Of a stretch of DNA of 64,000 nt, positions 1 to 8,746 are shown in pieces (position 1 is the first letter of the stretch; each line of letters begins with the position of its first letter). The DNA comes from Piscinibacter sp. GTDB lineage: Bacteria > Pseudomonadota > Gammaproteobacteria > Burkholderiales > Burkholderiaceae_C. Below the pieces are notes generated by a model. The model searched no databases. It was not told where the DNA came from and saw only the letters and a program-made list of their open reading frames with translations. Both the position numbers and the translations under genes were made by a program. The DNA lies in the NCBI GenBank assembly GCA_016706565.1, contig JADJJI010000011.1:558001-622000 (forward strand), read 5' to 3'.

Positions 1-414
1 CTCGCAGAGGATCTTGGTGACCGTGCCCGTGGTGTCGGACTCGATCTCGTTCATGATCTTCATCGCCTCGATGATGCAGATCGGCTCGCCTTGCTTGACC
101 GCGCTGCCGACCTCGACGAACGCCTTTCCGCCCGGGCTGGAGGAGCGGTAGAAGGTACCGACCATCGGCGACTTGACGACGTGCCCGGTTTCCGCCGGCA
201 CGACCGGCGCGGCAGCGACCGGCGCGGCCGCAGGCGCAATCGGTGCGGCCGCGGGTGCCGGCATCTGGAGCATGTGGGCCGCCGGCGCCATCACGGCACC
301 TGCCGGTTCCGACTTCACAATTCGCACCTTGCCGTCGGCCTCGGTGATCTCGAGCTCCGAGATGTTCGATTCCGACACCAGGTCGATCAGTGTCTTGAGC
401 TTGCGAAGGTCCAT
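1..414 (-). CDS. accB: Biotin carboxyl carrier protein of acetyl-CoA carboxylase (3' end outside window)
   Basis: Carries biotin between the biotin carboxylase and carboxyltransferase of acetyl-CoA carboxylase, the first step of fatty acid synthesis in the cytoplasm. The 138 visible residues hold the family layout: an N-terminal helix region, an Ala/Pro-rich linker at about residues 38-75, then the biotinyl domain. The [10 protein letters not shown] motif has its biotin-accepting Lys at residue 119. The ATG at 414 begins [10 protein letters not shown], the normal AccB start, with GGAGAG just upstream. The last ~15 codons lie beyond position 1. accC would be expected next on this strand. Confidence 0.96.
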   Translation of the reverse strand, partial: MDLRKLKTLIDLVSESNISELEITEADGKVRIVKSEPAGAVMAPAAHMLQMPAPAAAPIAPAAAPVAAAPVVPAETGHVVKSPMVGTFYRSSSPGGKAFVEVGSAVKQGEPICIIEAMKIMNEIESDTTGTVTKILCE

Positions 415-665
415 GCTCTCTCCAACGGTGATTCGAGGTCTGATGCCTCTCGATATGTCTTGTCGCCGTCATCTGGCGGCGATCGGTGCCCAACTTGTCG
501 CGACATCTGGCGGGCAACTTCACGCCCCAAGTCGGGCCGGGTTGTCGAAACAGACAGGTTCGAAAGTTTCGTCAGCGCTTCTTTGATGCACGAAGCCCGC
601 GACTTTACGCGCTTTGTTGCGACTTGCCAGCAATTGACTTTCGCAGCGGTTGGTGCTTGCGATTC
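415..665. other. Gap between tlpA and accB, no gene seen
   Basis: This 251 bp stretch has no credible gene on either strand. It must hold the accB promoter or a read-through leader. A TAAAGT -10-like hexamer occurs on the minus strand near 610, but no -35 at good spacing supports it. In many Burkholderiales aroQ (type II dehydroquinase) lies here between a TlpA-like gene and accB; it is absent. No terminator-like hairpin with a T-tract was seen. Confidence 0.5.
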
Positions 666-1184
666 TTAGCCGGGGGCGGCCGTCCAGGCCTCGATGTCGG
701 CCGGCTTCAGGGCGCCGAGCTTGCGGGAGCGGACCTGCCCGGCCGCGTCGATCACCACCGTGAAGGGCAAGCCCCCTTGGGTGTTGCCGAGCAGGCGACC
801 GAACTCGACGCCCTCCAGACCGGCCAGCCCCACTGGCAGGGCCAGCGGGCGCTGGCGCAGGAATTCTCGCACCGGCGTGGGGCTGTCGACAGCCAGGCCG
901 ACCACGGTCCAGCCGCGCGGATTGTGCTCCCGATGGAAGCGGTCGAGCAGAGGCAGTTCAGTGACACAGGGGGCGCACCAGGTGGCCCAGAAGTTCAGCA
1001 CCATCGGCTTGCCACGCAGGCTGGCCAGCACGAGTTCGCCGCCTTCGGGCCGCTCGAAGCGGCTGTCCCAGAAGCCGGCGGGCAGCGGCAGATCCTCGAC
1101 GCGAAGTCGCCACCAAGCGACGCCGGCACCGGCCAAGGCGGCCACGCCGGCCACGCCGGCGACGATCATCGAGCGTCGATTCAT
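666..1184 (-). CDS. TlpA/ResA-type thiol:disulfide oxidoreductase
   Basis: A membrane-anchored periplasmic thioredoxin-like protein of the TlpA/ResA group. These reduce disulfides, often for cytochrome c maturation or to keep exported proteins reduced. Of 172 residues, about 5-25 form an uncleaved signal anchor. The thioredoxin-fold domain follows, with WATWCAPC (active-site Cys70 and Cys73) and a later PFTVVID strand with the cis-Pro. The ATG at 1184 overlaps the stop of the upstream gene by four bases (ATGA), so translation is probably coupled. The natural substrate cannot be told from sequence. Confidence 0.9.
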   Translation of the reverse strand: MNRRSMIVAGVAGVAALAGAGVAWWRLRVEDLPLPAGFWDSRFERPEGGELVLASLRGKPMVLNFWATWCAPCVTELPLLDRFHREHNPRGWTVVGLAVDSPTPVREFLRQRPLALPVGLAGLEGVEFGRLLGNTQGGLPFTVVIDAAGQVRSRKLGALKPADIEAWTAAPG

Positions 1185-1792
1185 GCCGGATCCCCGGCTT
1201 CCGACGCCATGAGCCGGCGCAGCGCGGCCAGGTCGCCGCAGGACGTCAGGCCACGTGCGTCGGGCTTGAGGGCGCCGCGCAGGTCATCGTGGTCCAGCAC
1301 GCTCAGATGCACCGTGACCGGTTCGCCCAGCGTGCGGCTGCCGCTCGAGACGGTCAATACGTCCACGTCCCGGCCGCGTGGCCCCGGGCGGCTGCCGACG
1401 TCGAAATCGATGCCCTGGTCGAGCAGGGTGAGTTCCGCCTGCTTGGAATCATCGCAATACAGCTGCAGGTGCACGCAGCTCAGTCGCGTCGCGGTGCCGC
1501 GCCAGACGGCGCCGGTCAGGTGCGGCCTCAGGGTCGCCAGGCGTTCCATCCACTGCACCGCCGCCTCGCGCAGCGCGCGCAGTTCGCCCGGCTGGGTGTC
1601 GGCACAGAACAGCGCCAGATAGGCCCGCACCTCGTCTTCGACGGCATCGTTGCCCGGCATCTCGGCCGGCCGCACGCTGCTGCGCCCGATCGCCTTGACG
1701 GCCTTGCGCTTGGCCGGGCCGTACTCCATGCCTTCTTCCACCACCAGGCGCGCGGCGGTGGTGGCGATCTCTTCGGTCAGCGTGGCAGACAT
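1181..1792 (-). CDS. Conserved protein of unknown function next to tlpA
   Basis: A 203-residue soluble protein without signal peptide or membrane segment. Visible pieces are an N-terminal helical part (MSATLTEEIATTAARLVVEEG) with a basic PAKRKAVKAIGRSS patch, then a Leu-rich helical middle. Beta-rich segments with several acidic residues end the protein. I do not recognise a catalytic motif. Genes at this position in Burkholderiales are sometimes labelled UDP-N-acetylmuramate-alanine ligase, but the length and lack of a Mur ATP-binding loop argue against that. It is coupled to tlpA by an ATGA overlap and follows mtgA by 33 bp. Confidence 0.75.
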   Translation of the reverse strand: MSATLTEEIATTAARLVVEEGMEYGPAKRKAVKAIGRSSVRPAEMPGNDAVEDEVRAYLALFCADTQPGELRALREAAVQWMERLATLRPHLTGAVWRGTATRLSCVHLQLYCDDSKQAELTLLDQGIDFDVGSRPGPRGRDVDVLTVSSGSRTLGEPVTVHLSVLDHDDLRGALKPDARGLTSCGDLAALRRLMASEAGDPA

Positions 1793-1825
1793 CGCGGCAT
1801 TCTAGGCAGCCGCCCCAGCCCTGAT

Positions 1826-2617
1826 TCAAGGCGGGTCGATCGCGCCCATGCGCGCCGTGATGGTGCCGGCCCGGCCGAGCACATAGGCCGAGTTCGGGCG
1901 CTTCTCGAAGCGCTTGGGCGCCGGCAGCATCACCGCCAGGCGCGCCGCCTGCATCGCCCCGAGCGACGCGGCATCGGTGCGGAAGTAGTGCCGCGCCGCC
2001 GCCTGCGCGCCGAACAGCCCCTCGCCCCATTCGACGCTGTTCAGGTAGATCTCCAGAATGCGCTGCTTGCTCAGCAGCGATTCCAGCATCAGCGTGATGA
2101 CGAACTCCTGGCCCTTGCGGGCGAGGCTGCGCTCACTGCCGAGAAACAGGTTCTTTGCCAGCTGTTGCGTGATCGTCGAGCCGCCGACCACCTTGGCCGC
2201 GCGGGGCGGCGGCGCGGCCGGCGCCGGCCTGCCCGCGGGCGCTTTCGACGAGCGGCGCTCCTGCAGCAGGTTCAGGCGCTCGATGCGTTCCTCGGCGCGC
2301 TGGTTTCGCTCCCAGGCCTTTTCAATCGCGTCCCAGTCGACCCCGCTGTGCTCCGCGAAAGCAGCGTCCTCCGAGGCGATCACGGCGCGCTTGAGGTTCG
2401 GCGAGATGCGCTCGTAGTCCACCCACTGCTGGCTCCACAGGACTTCGCCCTTGTCGACCAGCAGCCGCCAGGCCTCGGAGCGCTGGAAGGTGGTGGACTG
2501 CGGGTCGACCACCATCATCAGCGCGATCCGGGCGAGGAAGTACAGCTGCAGCGAGATCGTCGAGAGCACGACCAGCGTCGCCAGGCGCAGCAGCGCCCTC
2601 CAGGCCAGGCGCATCAT
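1826..2617 (-). CDS. mtgA: Monofunctional biosynthetic peptidoglycan transglycosylase
   Basis: Polymerises lipid II into glycan strands on the outer face of the inner membrane (GT51 family). The 263 residues have one N-terminal membrane anchor (about 8-30). The GT51 domain follows with [21 protein letters not shown] (catalytic Glu in the SED motif), then [15 protein letters not shown] and the [13 protein letters not shown] segment, all hallmark motifs. A Pro/Ala-rich insertion ([16 protein letters not shown]) precedes GGSTITQ. The reading frame stays open far upstream inside aroE, but the ATG at 2617 starts just before the membrane anchor and overlaps the aroE stop as ATGA. Confidence 0.93.
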   Translation of the reverse strand: MMRLAWRALLRLATLVVLSTISLQLYFLARIALMMVVDPQSTTFQRSEAWRLLVDKGEVLWSQQWVDYERISPNLKRAVIASEDAAFAEHSGVDWDAIEKAWERNQRAEERIERLNLLQERRSSKAPAGRPAPAAPPPRAAKVVGGSTITQQLAKNLFLGSERSLARKGQEFVITLMLESLLSKQRILEIYLNSVEWGEGLFGAQAAARHYFRTDAASLGAMQAARLAVMLPAPKRFEKRPNSAYVLGRAGTITARMGAIDPP

Positions 2618-3471
2618 CGCGAGCCGGCGAGCCGCTCGCGCAGCGCGGCGAGCACAGGCGCCGTGTCGGGCACCACGCCGCGCCACAAGGCGAAAGCCTC
2701 GGCGGCCTGCTCGACCAGCATGCCCAGCCCGTCGCGGCCGCGCGCTCCATGGGCCTGCGCCCAGTCGATGAAAGTTTGCGCCGCTGGCCCGTACATCATG
2801 TCCAGCGCCAGTGCTCCCGGAGCCAGCACGCCGGCACTGACGGGTATGTCCGCACCCCGAAGGCTCGAGGCGGTCGCATTGATGACGACCTCGAATCCGC
2901 TTCCGCAGTCGGCCGGTGCGCAGGCCACGAGCTCGACCTGCCCCGCCATGGCACGATGCCGCTCGACCAGGGCCTGCGCCTTGGCCACCGTGCGGTTGGC
3001 GACCACCAGCGCCGCCGGCGCAGCCGCGAGCAACGGGCCGAGCGCACCGGCTGCCGCGCCGCCAGCGCCCACCAGCAGCACCCGCGCGCCTGCCAGCGGT
3101 ACGCCCGCATTGCGCTCGATGTCTCGCACCAGGCCGATACCGTCGGTGTTGTCGGCCAGCCAGCCTTCGGCGTCGAAGCGCAACGTGTTGGCGGCCTGCG
3201 CGAGCGTGGCCCGCGGCGTGTGCCGCGTGGCCAGCGCGAAGGCCTCGAACTTGAACGGCACGGTGACGTTGCAGCCGCGCACGCGGCCGGCCGAATCGTC
3301 GGCGGCGAAGCGGCGCAGCGTGTCGGCGAAGCCGTCCAGCGGGCACAGCAGCCGGCCGTAGTCGATCGCCTGGCCGGTCTGCCGAGCGAAGGCGGCGTGG
3401 ATGAAGGGCGACTGGCTGTGCTCGACCGGGTTGCCAGCCACCGCATAGCGGTCCGGATGCGCCGCTGTCAT
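2614..3471 (-). CDS. aroE: Shikimate dehydrogenase (NADP+)
   Basis: Reduces 3-dehydroshikimate to shikimate in the shikimate pathway. The 285 residues match the family in length. Substrate-binding SQSP lies at 19-22, NVTVPFK with catalytic Lys74, NTDG with catalytic Asp110, and a GAGGAA dinucleotide-binding loop at 135-140. An NRT motif for NADP preference follows. ATGA overlaps join it to the TonB-like gene upstream and mtgA downstream, so the three are translated as a unit. Confidence 0.96.
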   Translation of the reverse strand: MTAAHPDRYAVAGNPVEHSQSPFIHAAFARQTGQAIDYGRLLCPLDGFADTLRRFAADDSAGRVRGCNVTVPFKFEAFALATRHTPRATLAQAANTLRFDAEGWLADNTDGIGLVRDIERNAGVPLAGARVLLVGAGGAAAGALGPLLAAAPAALVVANRTVAKAQALVERHRAMAGQVELVACAPADCGSGFEVVINATASSLRGADIPVSAGVLAPGALALDMMYGPAAQTFIDWAQAHGARGRDGLGMLVEQAAEAFALWRGVVPDTAPVLAALRERLAGSR

Positions 3472-4325
3472 TGCGCGCTCAGCGTCGTTTCGAGTCCGTC
3501 CTCGCGGGTGAACTTGAAGCGCGAGGTGATCACCAGCTGGTCAGCCTTGCGGCGCATCGCCCCACTGAAGGGCCCGAAGGGCGAGGCCGCCTTGACGATG
3601 GCCACCGCGCGGCGGTCGAGGATCTTCGAGCTCGACGGGCGAACGACCTCGGTGTCGATCACGCGGCCTTCCACGTCCACCGTCACGTTCATCACCAGCT
3701 CGCCGTAGAGCTTCTTGCCCTGGTACTCGGGGAAGTTGCGCGTGCCGCGCTCCTCGATCTTGCGGCGCAGCTGGTCGTAGTAGAGCGCATAGACCTCTTC
3801 GCGCGTGGCCGGGCTGATATAGCGCTTCTTCGGCCGTGCGTTCTCTTCGTTGATGCGCTTCTCGATCTCGGCGAGCAACTCCACCAGGCGGCGGCGCTTC
3901 TCTTCCAGCGAACGTTCCTCGGGTGCACCCTGGTCGCGCTGGGGATCGGGCGGCGGCAGCAGCGCCAGCTCGCGGCGCATCTGCGCAAGCAACTGCTGCT
4001 GCGTCTCCATCAGCTGCTCGACCTGGCGGCGAGCGTCCTCGTTCGAGTCGCCCATCTCGATGGTCGCCGCCGGCGGCAGTGGCGAGGTGGCGCGGCCGCG
4101 CTCGGCGTCGCCGCCGCCCTGCAGGTTGGCCTGCGCGATCGCAGCGGCCACCGAAGGCGCCTCGCCGGAGCGCGAGTTCACCAGGATCACCTCCAGCGGC
4201 GTGTCCTGGAACACGCGGTTGAAGCCTTCCGGATCGACGAAGCGCACGCCCAGCAAGGCGGCATGCACGCCGACCGAGAACAGCAGCGCGAGCTGCAGGG
4301 TCGAGAGCTTGCGGCGCTTCGCCAT
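3468..4325 (-). CDS. TonB-family protein (energy transducer-like)
   Basis: A 285-residue inner-membrane protein anchored by one segment (about 8-25), with a periplasmic charged, helix-rich middle (about 80-180) and a C-terminal TonB-like domain (about 200-285: [21 protein letters not shown], then [16 protein letters not shown]). TonB proteins pass proton-motive force to outer-membrane receptors, but no exbBD or receptor gene is nearby. Its place with aroE and mtgA fits an envelope role. I chose the ATG at 4325 ([11 protein letters not shown]) because it begins just before the anchor. The in-frame ATG at 4382 would read through a dispersed repeat. Confidence 0.82.
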   Translation of the reverse strand: MAKRRKLSTLQLALLFSVGVHAALLGVRFVDPEGFNRVFQDTPLEVILVNSRSGEAPSVAAAIAQANLQGGGDAERGRATSPLPPAATIEMGDSNEDARRQVEQLMETQQQLLAQMRRELALLPPPDPQRDQGAPEERSLEEKRRRLVELLAEIEKRINEENARPKKRYISPATREEVYALYYDQLRRKIEERGTRNFPEYQGKKLYGELVMNVTVDVEGRVIDTEVVRPSSSKILDRRAVAIVKAASPFGPFSGAMRRKADQLVITSRFKFTREDGLETTLSAQ

Positions 4326-4405
4326 GTCAGTGGCGCCCGGCCGCCCGAAGCCACTGGCCGCTCCCTTGGGGGGCAGGAGCAAAGCGACGTGGGGGTTGGT
4401 TCATT
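4326..4405. repeat. Short GC-rich interspersed repeat in the rnb-tonB gap
   Basis: This 80 bp spacer contains a run of the form gccgctcccttggggggcag followed by gagcaaagcgacgtggg. From memory, near-identical stretches recur between genes in Comamonadaceae and related Burkholderiales. Read through on the minus strand it would encode LLPPKGAASG, a peptide often mis-added to the start of genes in these genomes. I infer a non-coding dispersed repeat; only this one copy is in the window. Confidence 0.4.
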
Positions 4406-6454
4406 TCAGCTCGCCGTGTCGGTGGCCGGCTCCGCGGCCTCGCCCTCGGCAGCCACGTCGATCGCCAGCGTCAGCGGGCCGGCGCTCTCGGCGGCTTCCT
4501 CGGCATCGGCTTCGTCCACCGGCGCGTCGTCGGCCGTCGTCGTCGGGTCATCGATGCGCCGCGCCACGCTGGCGTGCAGGTCCAGCGTCAGCAGGTCGCT
4601 GCCGGTGATGCGCACGCGCACCCGGGCGCCGCGTGGCAGGCCCTCGGCACCGAGCGCACGGAACACCAGCGGCAGTTCGTCGGCACGCACCAGGCCATCT
4701 TTCATGACCGCGGCGTCGAGCTCGGTGATGCCCTGCTGGGCCAGGTACTGCAGCGTCCAGTAGCGTTCGATGCCGGACTGGAAGCCGTTGTACTCGCCGT
4801 AGGCCGCGTCGAAGGCCGAGATGATCGAGAACAGCGCCGCGTCCTTGGGCTTGAACGGCGCGGCCAGCGCCGCGGTGCGGCCATGCCGAGCGCAGGCGAT
4901 GATCTGCCACTGATTGACCAGGTCGACATAGCGGCGCAGCGGCGAGGTGGCCCAGGTGTACTGCGCCACGCCCATGCCGGCATGCGGCGCGGGCTTCACG
5001 CCCATGCGTACCTTCACGCCGGGCGCCAGGCTGGCCTGGCTGCGGTAGATTCCGGGCACGCCGCATTCGGCGATCCAGCCGCCCCAGGTGCTGTTGGCCA
5101 GGATCATCGCCTCGGCGACGATCAGGTCCAGCGGCGCGCCGCGCTGGCGCGTCGAAATGAGCACCTGCTCCTGTCCCTGCGGTTCGCGCCCCTCGTTGCC
5201 GGCGAGACGGAAGTTGTAGTCGGGCCGGTTGAAGTTCTCCGGCTTGCCGCGCACCACCTCTCGCTGCGCCTTCAGGTGCCGCGCCAGGCGGAAGGCGAAG
5301 GCGAGTTCGGTCGCGTGTGCGTAATCGGCGGCCGCCTCGCCGAGCAGCGAGGCTTCGGTGATGACCGCGTCGAGCTGGTCGTGGCGCAGGTTGGAGGCGA
5401 TGCGCACGCGCTCCAGCTTCGTCTCGCTGGACTTCACGGCCAGCGAGGCCTCGTCGAGCGTGACGTAGAGCGATACCGCCGGGCAGTCGCGCCCTTCGGT
5501 CAGCGTGTAGGCCTGCACCACCTCGTCGGGCAGCATGGTCAGCTTCCAGCCCGGCATGTAGACGGTGGACAGCCGATCGCGCGCGACCTTGTCGAGCGTC
5601 GAGTCGGCCGCGATCGCCAGCCCCGGCGCGGCGATGTGCACGCCGAACACCACCGTGCCGCTGCCCAGCCCCTGCACCGACAGCGCATCGTCGATCTCGG
5701 TGGTGGCCGAGTCGTCGATAGAGAAAGCCTGCGCGGCGGAAAGCGGCAGCTCGTCCTTGATCGGCGGCGCCTGCAGCGGCGGGAAGGCCGTGCCCTTGGG
5801 GAAGTTGTCGAACAGGAAACGCCGCCAGTGGAACTGGTAGGGCGAGTCGATCGCGCCGGCGGACTTCAGCAGCTCCAGCGGCGGCTTCTGCGCGTGCCGG
5901 GCCGCCTTGACGACCGACTTGTACTCGGGCGCGTTCTTGTCCGGCTTGAAGAGGATCTTGTAGAGCTGCTCGCGCACCGGCGCCGGGCACTGGCCGGCGA
6001 TCAGCTCGCCGGCCCAGGCCTCGATCTGCGCCTGCAGCGCCTTCTTGCGCTCGATGCCCAGCAGCGCGGCCTTCACCGTCTCTTCGGGCGCCTTGCGGAA
6101 GTTGCCCTTGCCCAGGCGCCGGAAGTAGTGCGGCGCTTCGAACAGGCGGAACAGCGCCGCTGCCTGCTTGTCGACACCGGCCTTGGCGTCGAAGTAGTCG
6201 CGTGCCAGGTCGGCGAAGCCGAATTCATCCTCGGGTGCGAACTCCCAGGCCAGGTCGAGGTCGATCTCGCGCGCGATCGTCTGAGCCGATGCGAACAATT
6301 CCGCCGGCAGCGGCTTGTCGAACTTGAGCAGCACGTTGGCGGATTTCACCTTCACGCGCTTGCCCGAATCGAGCTCGATCTGCATCGAGCTGTCCGCTTC
6401 GGTCATGACGCGGCCGGCGTGGAACTTCCCGGCGTCTTCGTAGAGGGCATACAT
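4406..6454 (-). CDS. RNase II/RNB-family 3'-5' exoribonuclease
   Basis: Degrades RNA processively from the 3' end. The 682-residue protein has an N-terminal OB-like RNA-binding part (MYALYEDAGKF, then VKSANVLLKF), a helical segment, and the RNB domain starting near residue 240. The metal-binding acidic cluster is SIDDSATTEIDDAL. Downstream YRSQASLAPGVKVRMG and SPLRRYVDLVNQWQI are RNB signatures, and an S1-like barrel ends the protein, followed by an acidic tail. The ATG at 6454 has no good Shine-Dalgarno but starts the conserved sequence. It is 34 bp behind ruvC and likely co-transcribed. Confidence 0.9.
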   Translation of the reverse strand: MYALYEDAGKFHAGRVMTEADSSMQIELDSGKRVKVKSANVLLKFDKPLPAELFASAQTIAREIDLDLAWEFAPEDEFGFADLARDYFDAKAGVDKQAAALFRLFEAPHYFRRLGKGNFRKAPEETVKAALLGIERKKALQAQIEAWAGELIAGQCPAPVREQLYKILFKPDKNAPEYKSVVKAARHAQKPPLELLKSAGAIDSPYQFHWRRFLFDNFPKGTAFPPLQAPPIKDELPLSAAQAFSIDDSATTEIDDALSVQGLGSGTVVFGVHIAAPGLAIAADSTLDKVARDRLSTVYMPGWKLTMLPDEVVQAYTLTEGRDCPAVSLYVTLDEASLAVKSSETKLERVRIASNLRHDQLDAVITEASLLGEAAADYAHATELAFAFRLARHLKAQREVVRGKPENFNRPDYNFRLAGNEGREPQGQEQVLISTRQRGAPLDLIVAEAMILANSTWGGWIAECGVPGIYRSQASLAPGVKVRMGVKPAPHAGMGVAQYTWATSPLRRYVDLVNQWQIIACARHGRTAALAAPFKPKDAALFSIISAFDAAYGEYNGFQSGIERYWTLQYLAQQGITELDAAVMKDGLVRADELPLVFRALGAEGLPRGARVRVRITGSDLLTLDLHASVARRIDDPTTTADDAPVDEADAEEAAESAGPLTLAIDVAAEGEAAEPATDTAS

Positions 6455-6488
6455 AGGAGGGGCGATTGTCGCCTGAACCCGCCCGACG

Positions 6489-7046
6489 CTAGTAACTGCG
6501 ACCCTTCTTGTACTGGGCGTGGGCCTTGCGCGACAGCGTTCCGCTGCGCGCGAGGGCCGCAAACGAAGCGCCGGCATGGGCGTGGCAGATCGCCAGGCCC
6601 AGGGCGTCGGCGGCGTCCTTGCCGGGCTCGCCGGGCAGCGCCAGCAGCCGCGCCACCATCGCCTGCACCTGCTCCTTGCGCGCCTGGCCGTGGCCGACCA
6701 CTGCCTTCTTCATCTGCAGCGCGGTGTATTCCGACACCGCCAGGTCGCCCGACACCAGCGCCGCCAGCGCGGCGCCGCGCGCCTGGCCAAGCAGCAGCGT
6801 GGACTGCGGATTGACATTGACGAAGACGATCTCCACCGAGGCGCAGTGCGGCTGGTAGCTCGCAGCGACCTCGCGCACGCCCTCGAAGATGATCTTCAGC
6901 CGCGCCGGCAACTCGCCGATGGCCACTGCATCGGTCTTGATCGTGCCGCTGGCGATGTAATGCAGCCGCGGGCCTTCGGCCTCGATCACTCCGAAGCCGG
7001 TGGTGCGCAGGCCGGGGTCGATGCCAAGGATGCGAAGCGCGGCCAA
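6489..7046 (-). CDS. ruvC: Holliday junction resolvase RuvC (TTG start)
   Basis: Cuts Holliday junctions during recombinational repair, as a dimer in the cytoplasm. The 185 residues show [16 protein letters not shown] with catalytic Asp10, the [11 protein letters not shown] strand with catalytic Glu, and the C-terminal [14 protein letters not shown] with the last two metal ligands. The start codon is TTG at 7046, supported by AAGGAG eight bases upstream and by the family start. ruvA and ruvB, usually adjacent, are not here. The DNA upstream is the repeat region at 7168-7682. Confidence 0.95.
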   Translation of the reverse strand: MAALRILGIDPGLRTTGFGVIEAEGPRLHYIASGTIKTDAVAIGELPARLKIIFEGVREVAASYQPHCASVEIVFVNVNPQSTLLLGQARGAALAALVSGDLAVSEYTALQMKKAVVGHGQARKEQVQAMVARLLALPGEPGKDAADALGLAICHAHAGASFAALARSGTLSRKAHAQYKKGRSY

Positions 7047-7167
7047 TTCAGGGGCTCCTTCGAAAAGGATGATGGCGGTGACATCCGAGATGGAATTGTC
7101 GGGCGAGCATCCGCTTCCGGGCCTTTGCTGTCTTTCGACGTCTGCTGGGCGGGTCTTGGGTGGCGCG

Positions 7168-7405
7168 GCAAAGGCACGCCCGGGCAGGCTGCGGCGCTTC
7201 GCCTCGGCGGTCGGCGCTGCGCGCCGACTCCCCTGCGATGCTCGGTCTCATGGCCCCGTCGCCGAACTCACTGCGCGACCTGCGGTCGCTGCGTTCGGAC
7301 AGCGTCGACGAGTCAGAAGACGAAGCGCGCTGCGCGCGCGGCCACGAGCCCTGCGCTTCTCGGCACCTCAGAGGCGCGCCTTCGCCTGCCCGGGCGCGCC
7401 TTTGC
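7168..7405 (+). repeat. Repeat unit A, ~238 bp with terminal inverted repeats
   Basis: The left end (7168-7189) reads GCAAAGGCACGCCCGGGCAG plus GC. The right end (7384-7405), reverse-complemented, is the same apart from one base, giving 22 bp terminal inverted repeats. The interior (about 7208-7362) is clearly homologous to unit B read on the other strand. Shared blocks include cgacctgcggtcgctgcgtt and the ggcggtcggcgct/gcgccgact block. It has no transposase. This is the shape of a MITE-like or other small dispersed element. Confidence 0.6.
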
Positions 7406-7452
7406 TGAACCGATGGTGGCATGCGGCACGAGACGAACCAGCGGTGGACTTC

Positions 7453-7682
7453 GCGGCAGGTGCTGCCCGCGGGGGGCGATTTCTGTGGCGACGAGAAGCG
7501 CAGCGCCAGGGGCGGCGCGCGCCAGCGCGCTTCGTGGACTGACTTGCCGCGGCTGTTTGAACGCAGCGACCGCAGGTCGCGGAGTGAGTTCTGCGGCACG
7601 ACCCTGGCGCGAGCATCGCAGTGGAGTCGGCGCACAGCGCCGACCGCCACAGCATGAGCCCCCCGCGGGCAGCGCCTGCCGC
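7453..7682 (-). repeat. Repeat unit B, ~230 bp with its own terminal inverted repeats
   Basis: The left end (7453-7477) reads GCGGCAGGTGCTGCCCGCGG plus GGGGC. The right end (7658-7682) reverse-complemented matches 24 of 25 bases. Its interior on the minus strand aligns with unit A on the plus strand, so A and B form a diverged inverted pair. The terminal repeats of A and B differ from each other although the cores are related, which suggests two subfamilies. There is no coding capacity beyond Arg-rich spurious frames. Confidence 0.6.
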
Positions 7683-7777
7683 GATGCGCGAACCCGGCAC
7701 GAAAGCGGTCACAAGTGAAAGTCAGCAACGGGCCGCAAGCAGCCCTTGCCGATAGCGGATGGCTCGAGCGCTTCATC

Positions 7778-8746
7778 CTAGAAGCCGAAGTACCAGCGCA
7801 CCGAGTGAAAGAACACCGGTGCGGCGAAACACAGCGGCGCAACCCGGTCGAGCAGCCCGACGGCGCCGGTCACCGAGGCCTTGCCGCCCCAGCTGCGCAC
7901 GCCGGCGTCCTTCTTGAGCGCGCGCATGACGAATTCGCCGAAGCTGCCGCTGCCGCCGGCAAGGAAGCCCATCACCAGCGCCGGGATCGGCTTGAACGGC
8001 GTGGCCCAGTACAGCGCCGCGCCGACGATGGCGGCCGTCAGCGCGCCGATCCACCAGGCGCGCCACGAGAAGGACCGGCTGATGGCGCGTGCCACCGGCC
8101 GGCGGCGCAGCCAGCGGCTTGCGGCCTCCTGCGCGATCTGCGCCGCGGCCACCACCACCACGAGGTAGAGCACCATGAAGGCGCCGCGGTCCTCGTAGCG
8201 CGGCAGGTCCAGCAGCAGCAGCGCCGGTGCATGGCTCATGCCATACACACAGACCATCACGCCCCACTGGATCTTCGCGGTGCGCTCGAGGAAGCGCTGC
8301 GGGTCGTTGCCGAAGGCGCTGACCACCGGGATGGCCAGGAACACATAGACGGGGATGAACACGCTGAACAGGTCGAAGTGCTGTGTGCCGACGATCAGGT
8401 ACTGCACCGGCAGCACGACGAAGAAGGCGAGCAGCAGGCTGCGATGATCGCCGCGCCGCGTCTGCGTGAGCGTGACGAACTCGCGCAGCGCCACGAAGGA
8501 CAGCACGCCGAACAGCAGCGTCGAGATGAAGGTGCCCGACGCCCAGGAGACCCAGAACAGCACCGAGCCCAGCCACACCGCACGCAGGTCGTGCAGGAAG
8601 CGGTCGAACCGTTCCTGCAGCTGCGGCTCACGCTCGCGCAGCGAGCGGGTGTAGGCGACGATGCTGACGATGGTCAGCAGGCCGAACAGGACCACGAAGA
8701 GCAGGCCGACCTGCTGGCTGACGGAGAGGCTGCGCAGCGATCCCAT
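7778..8746 (-). CDS. CdsA-family phosphatidate cytidylyltransferase-like membrane protein
   Basis: CdsA enzymes make CDP-diacylglycerol from phosphatidate and CTP in the inner membrane. This 322-residue protein has about eight hydrophobic segments and the C-terminal family signature region (KKDAGVRSWG then VTGAVGLLDRVAPLCFAAPV). The usual HGG before the DR pair reads GAV here, so it is a divergent member and its activity is less certain. It starts at the ATG at 8746, sharing one base with the stop of the upstream acyltransferase (TGATG). That enzyme would make its substrate, so the pair forms a phospholipid module. Confidence 0.85.
   Translation of the reverse strand: MGSLRSLSVSQQVGLLFVVLFGLLTIVSIVAYTRSLREREPQLQERFDRFLHDLRAVWLGSVLFWVSWASGTFISTLLFGVLSFVALREFVTLTQTRRGDHRSLLLAFFVVLPVQYLIVGTQHFDLFSVFIPVYVFLAIPVVSAFGNDPQRFLERTAKIQWGVMVCVYGMSHAPALLLLDLPRYEDRGAFMVLYLVVVVAAAQIAQEAASRWLRRRPVARAISRSFSWRAWWIGALTAAIVGAALYWATPFKPIPALVMGFLAGGSGSFGEFVMRALKKDAGVRSWGGKASVTGAVGLLDRVAPLCFAAPVFFHSVRWYFGF

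Larger units (their letters stand above)
7047..7777. other. 731 bp gene-free region holding two inverted repeat elements
   Basis: No open frame here has codon use or protein features of a real gene; the frames give Arg/Ser-rich peptides such as RDLRSLRSDS. The stretch is filled mainly by the two related elements listed separately (7168-7405 and 7453-7682), separated by 47 bp. The outer flanks (7047-7167 and 7683-7777) carry the ruvC leader with its AAGGAG and the 3' end of the CdsA-like gene. Confidence 0.7.

Noticed and set aside
7048-7842. Arg/Ser-rich 'proteins' in the repeat region
   Set aside because: The frames come from the dispersed elements and their inverted copies; no conserved start, ribosome binding site or domain.
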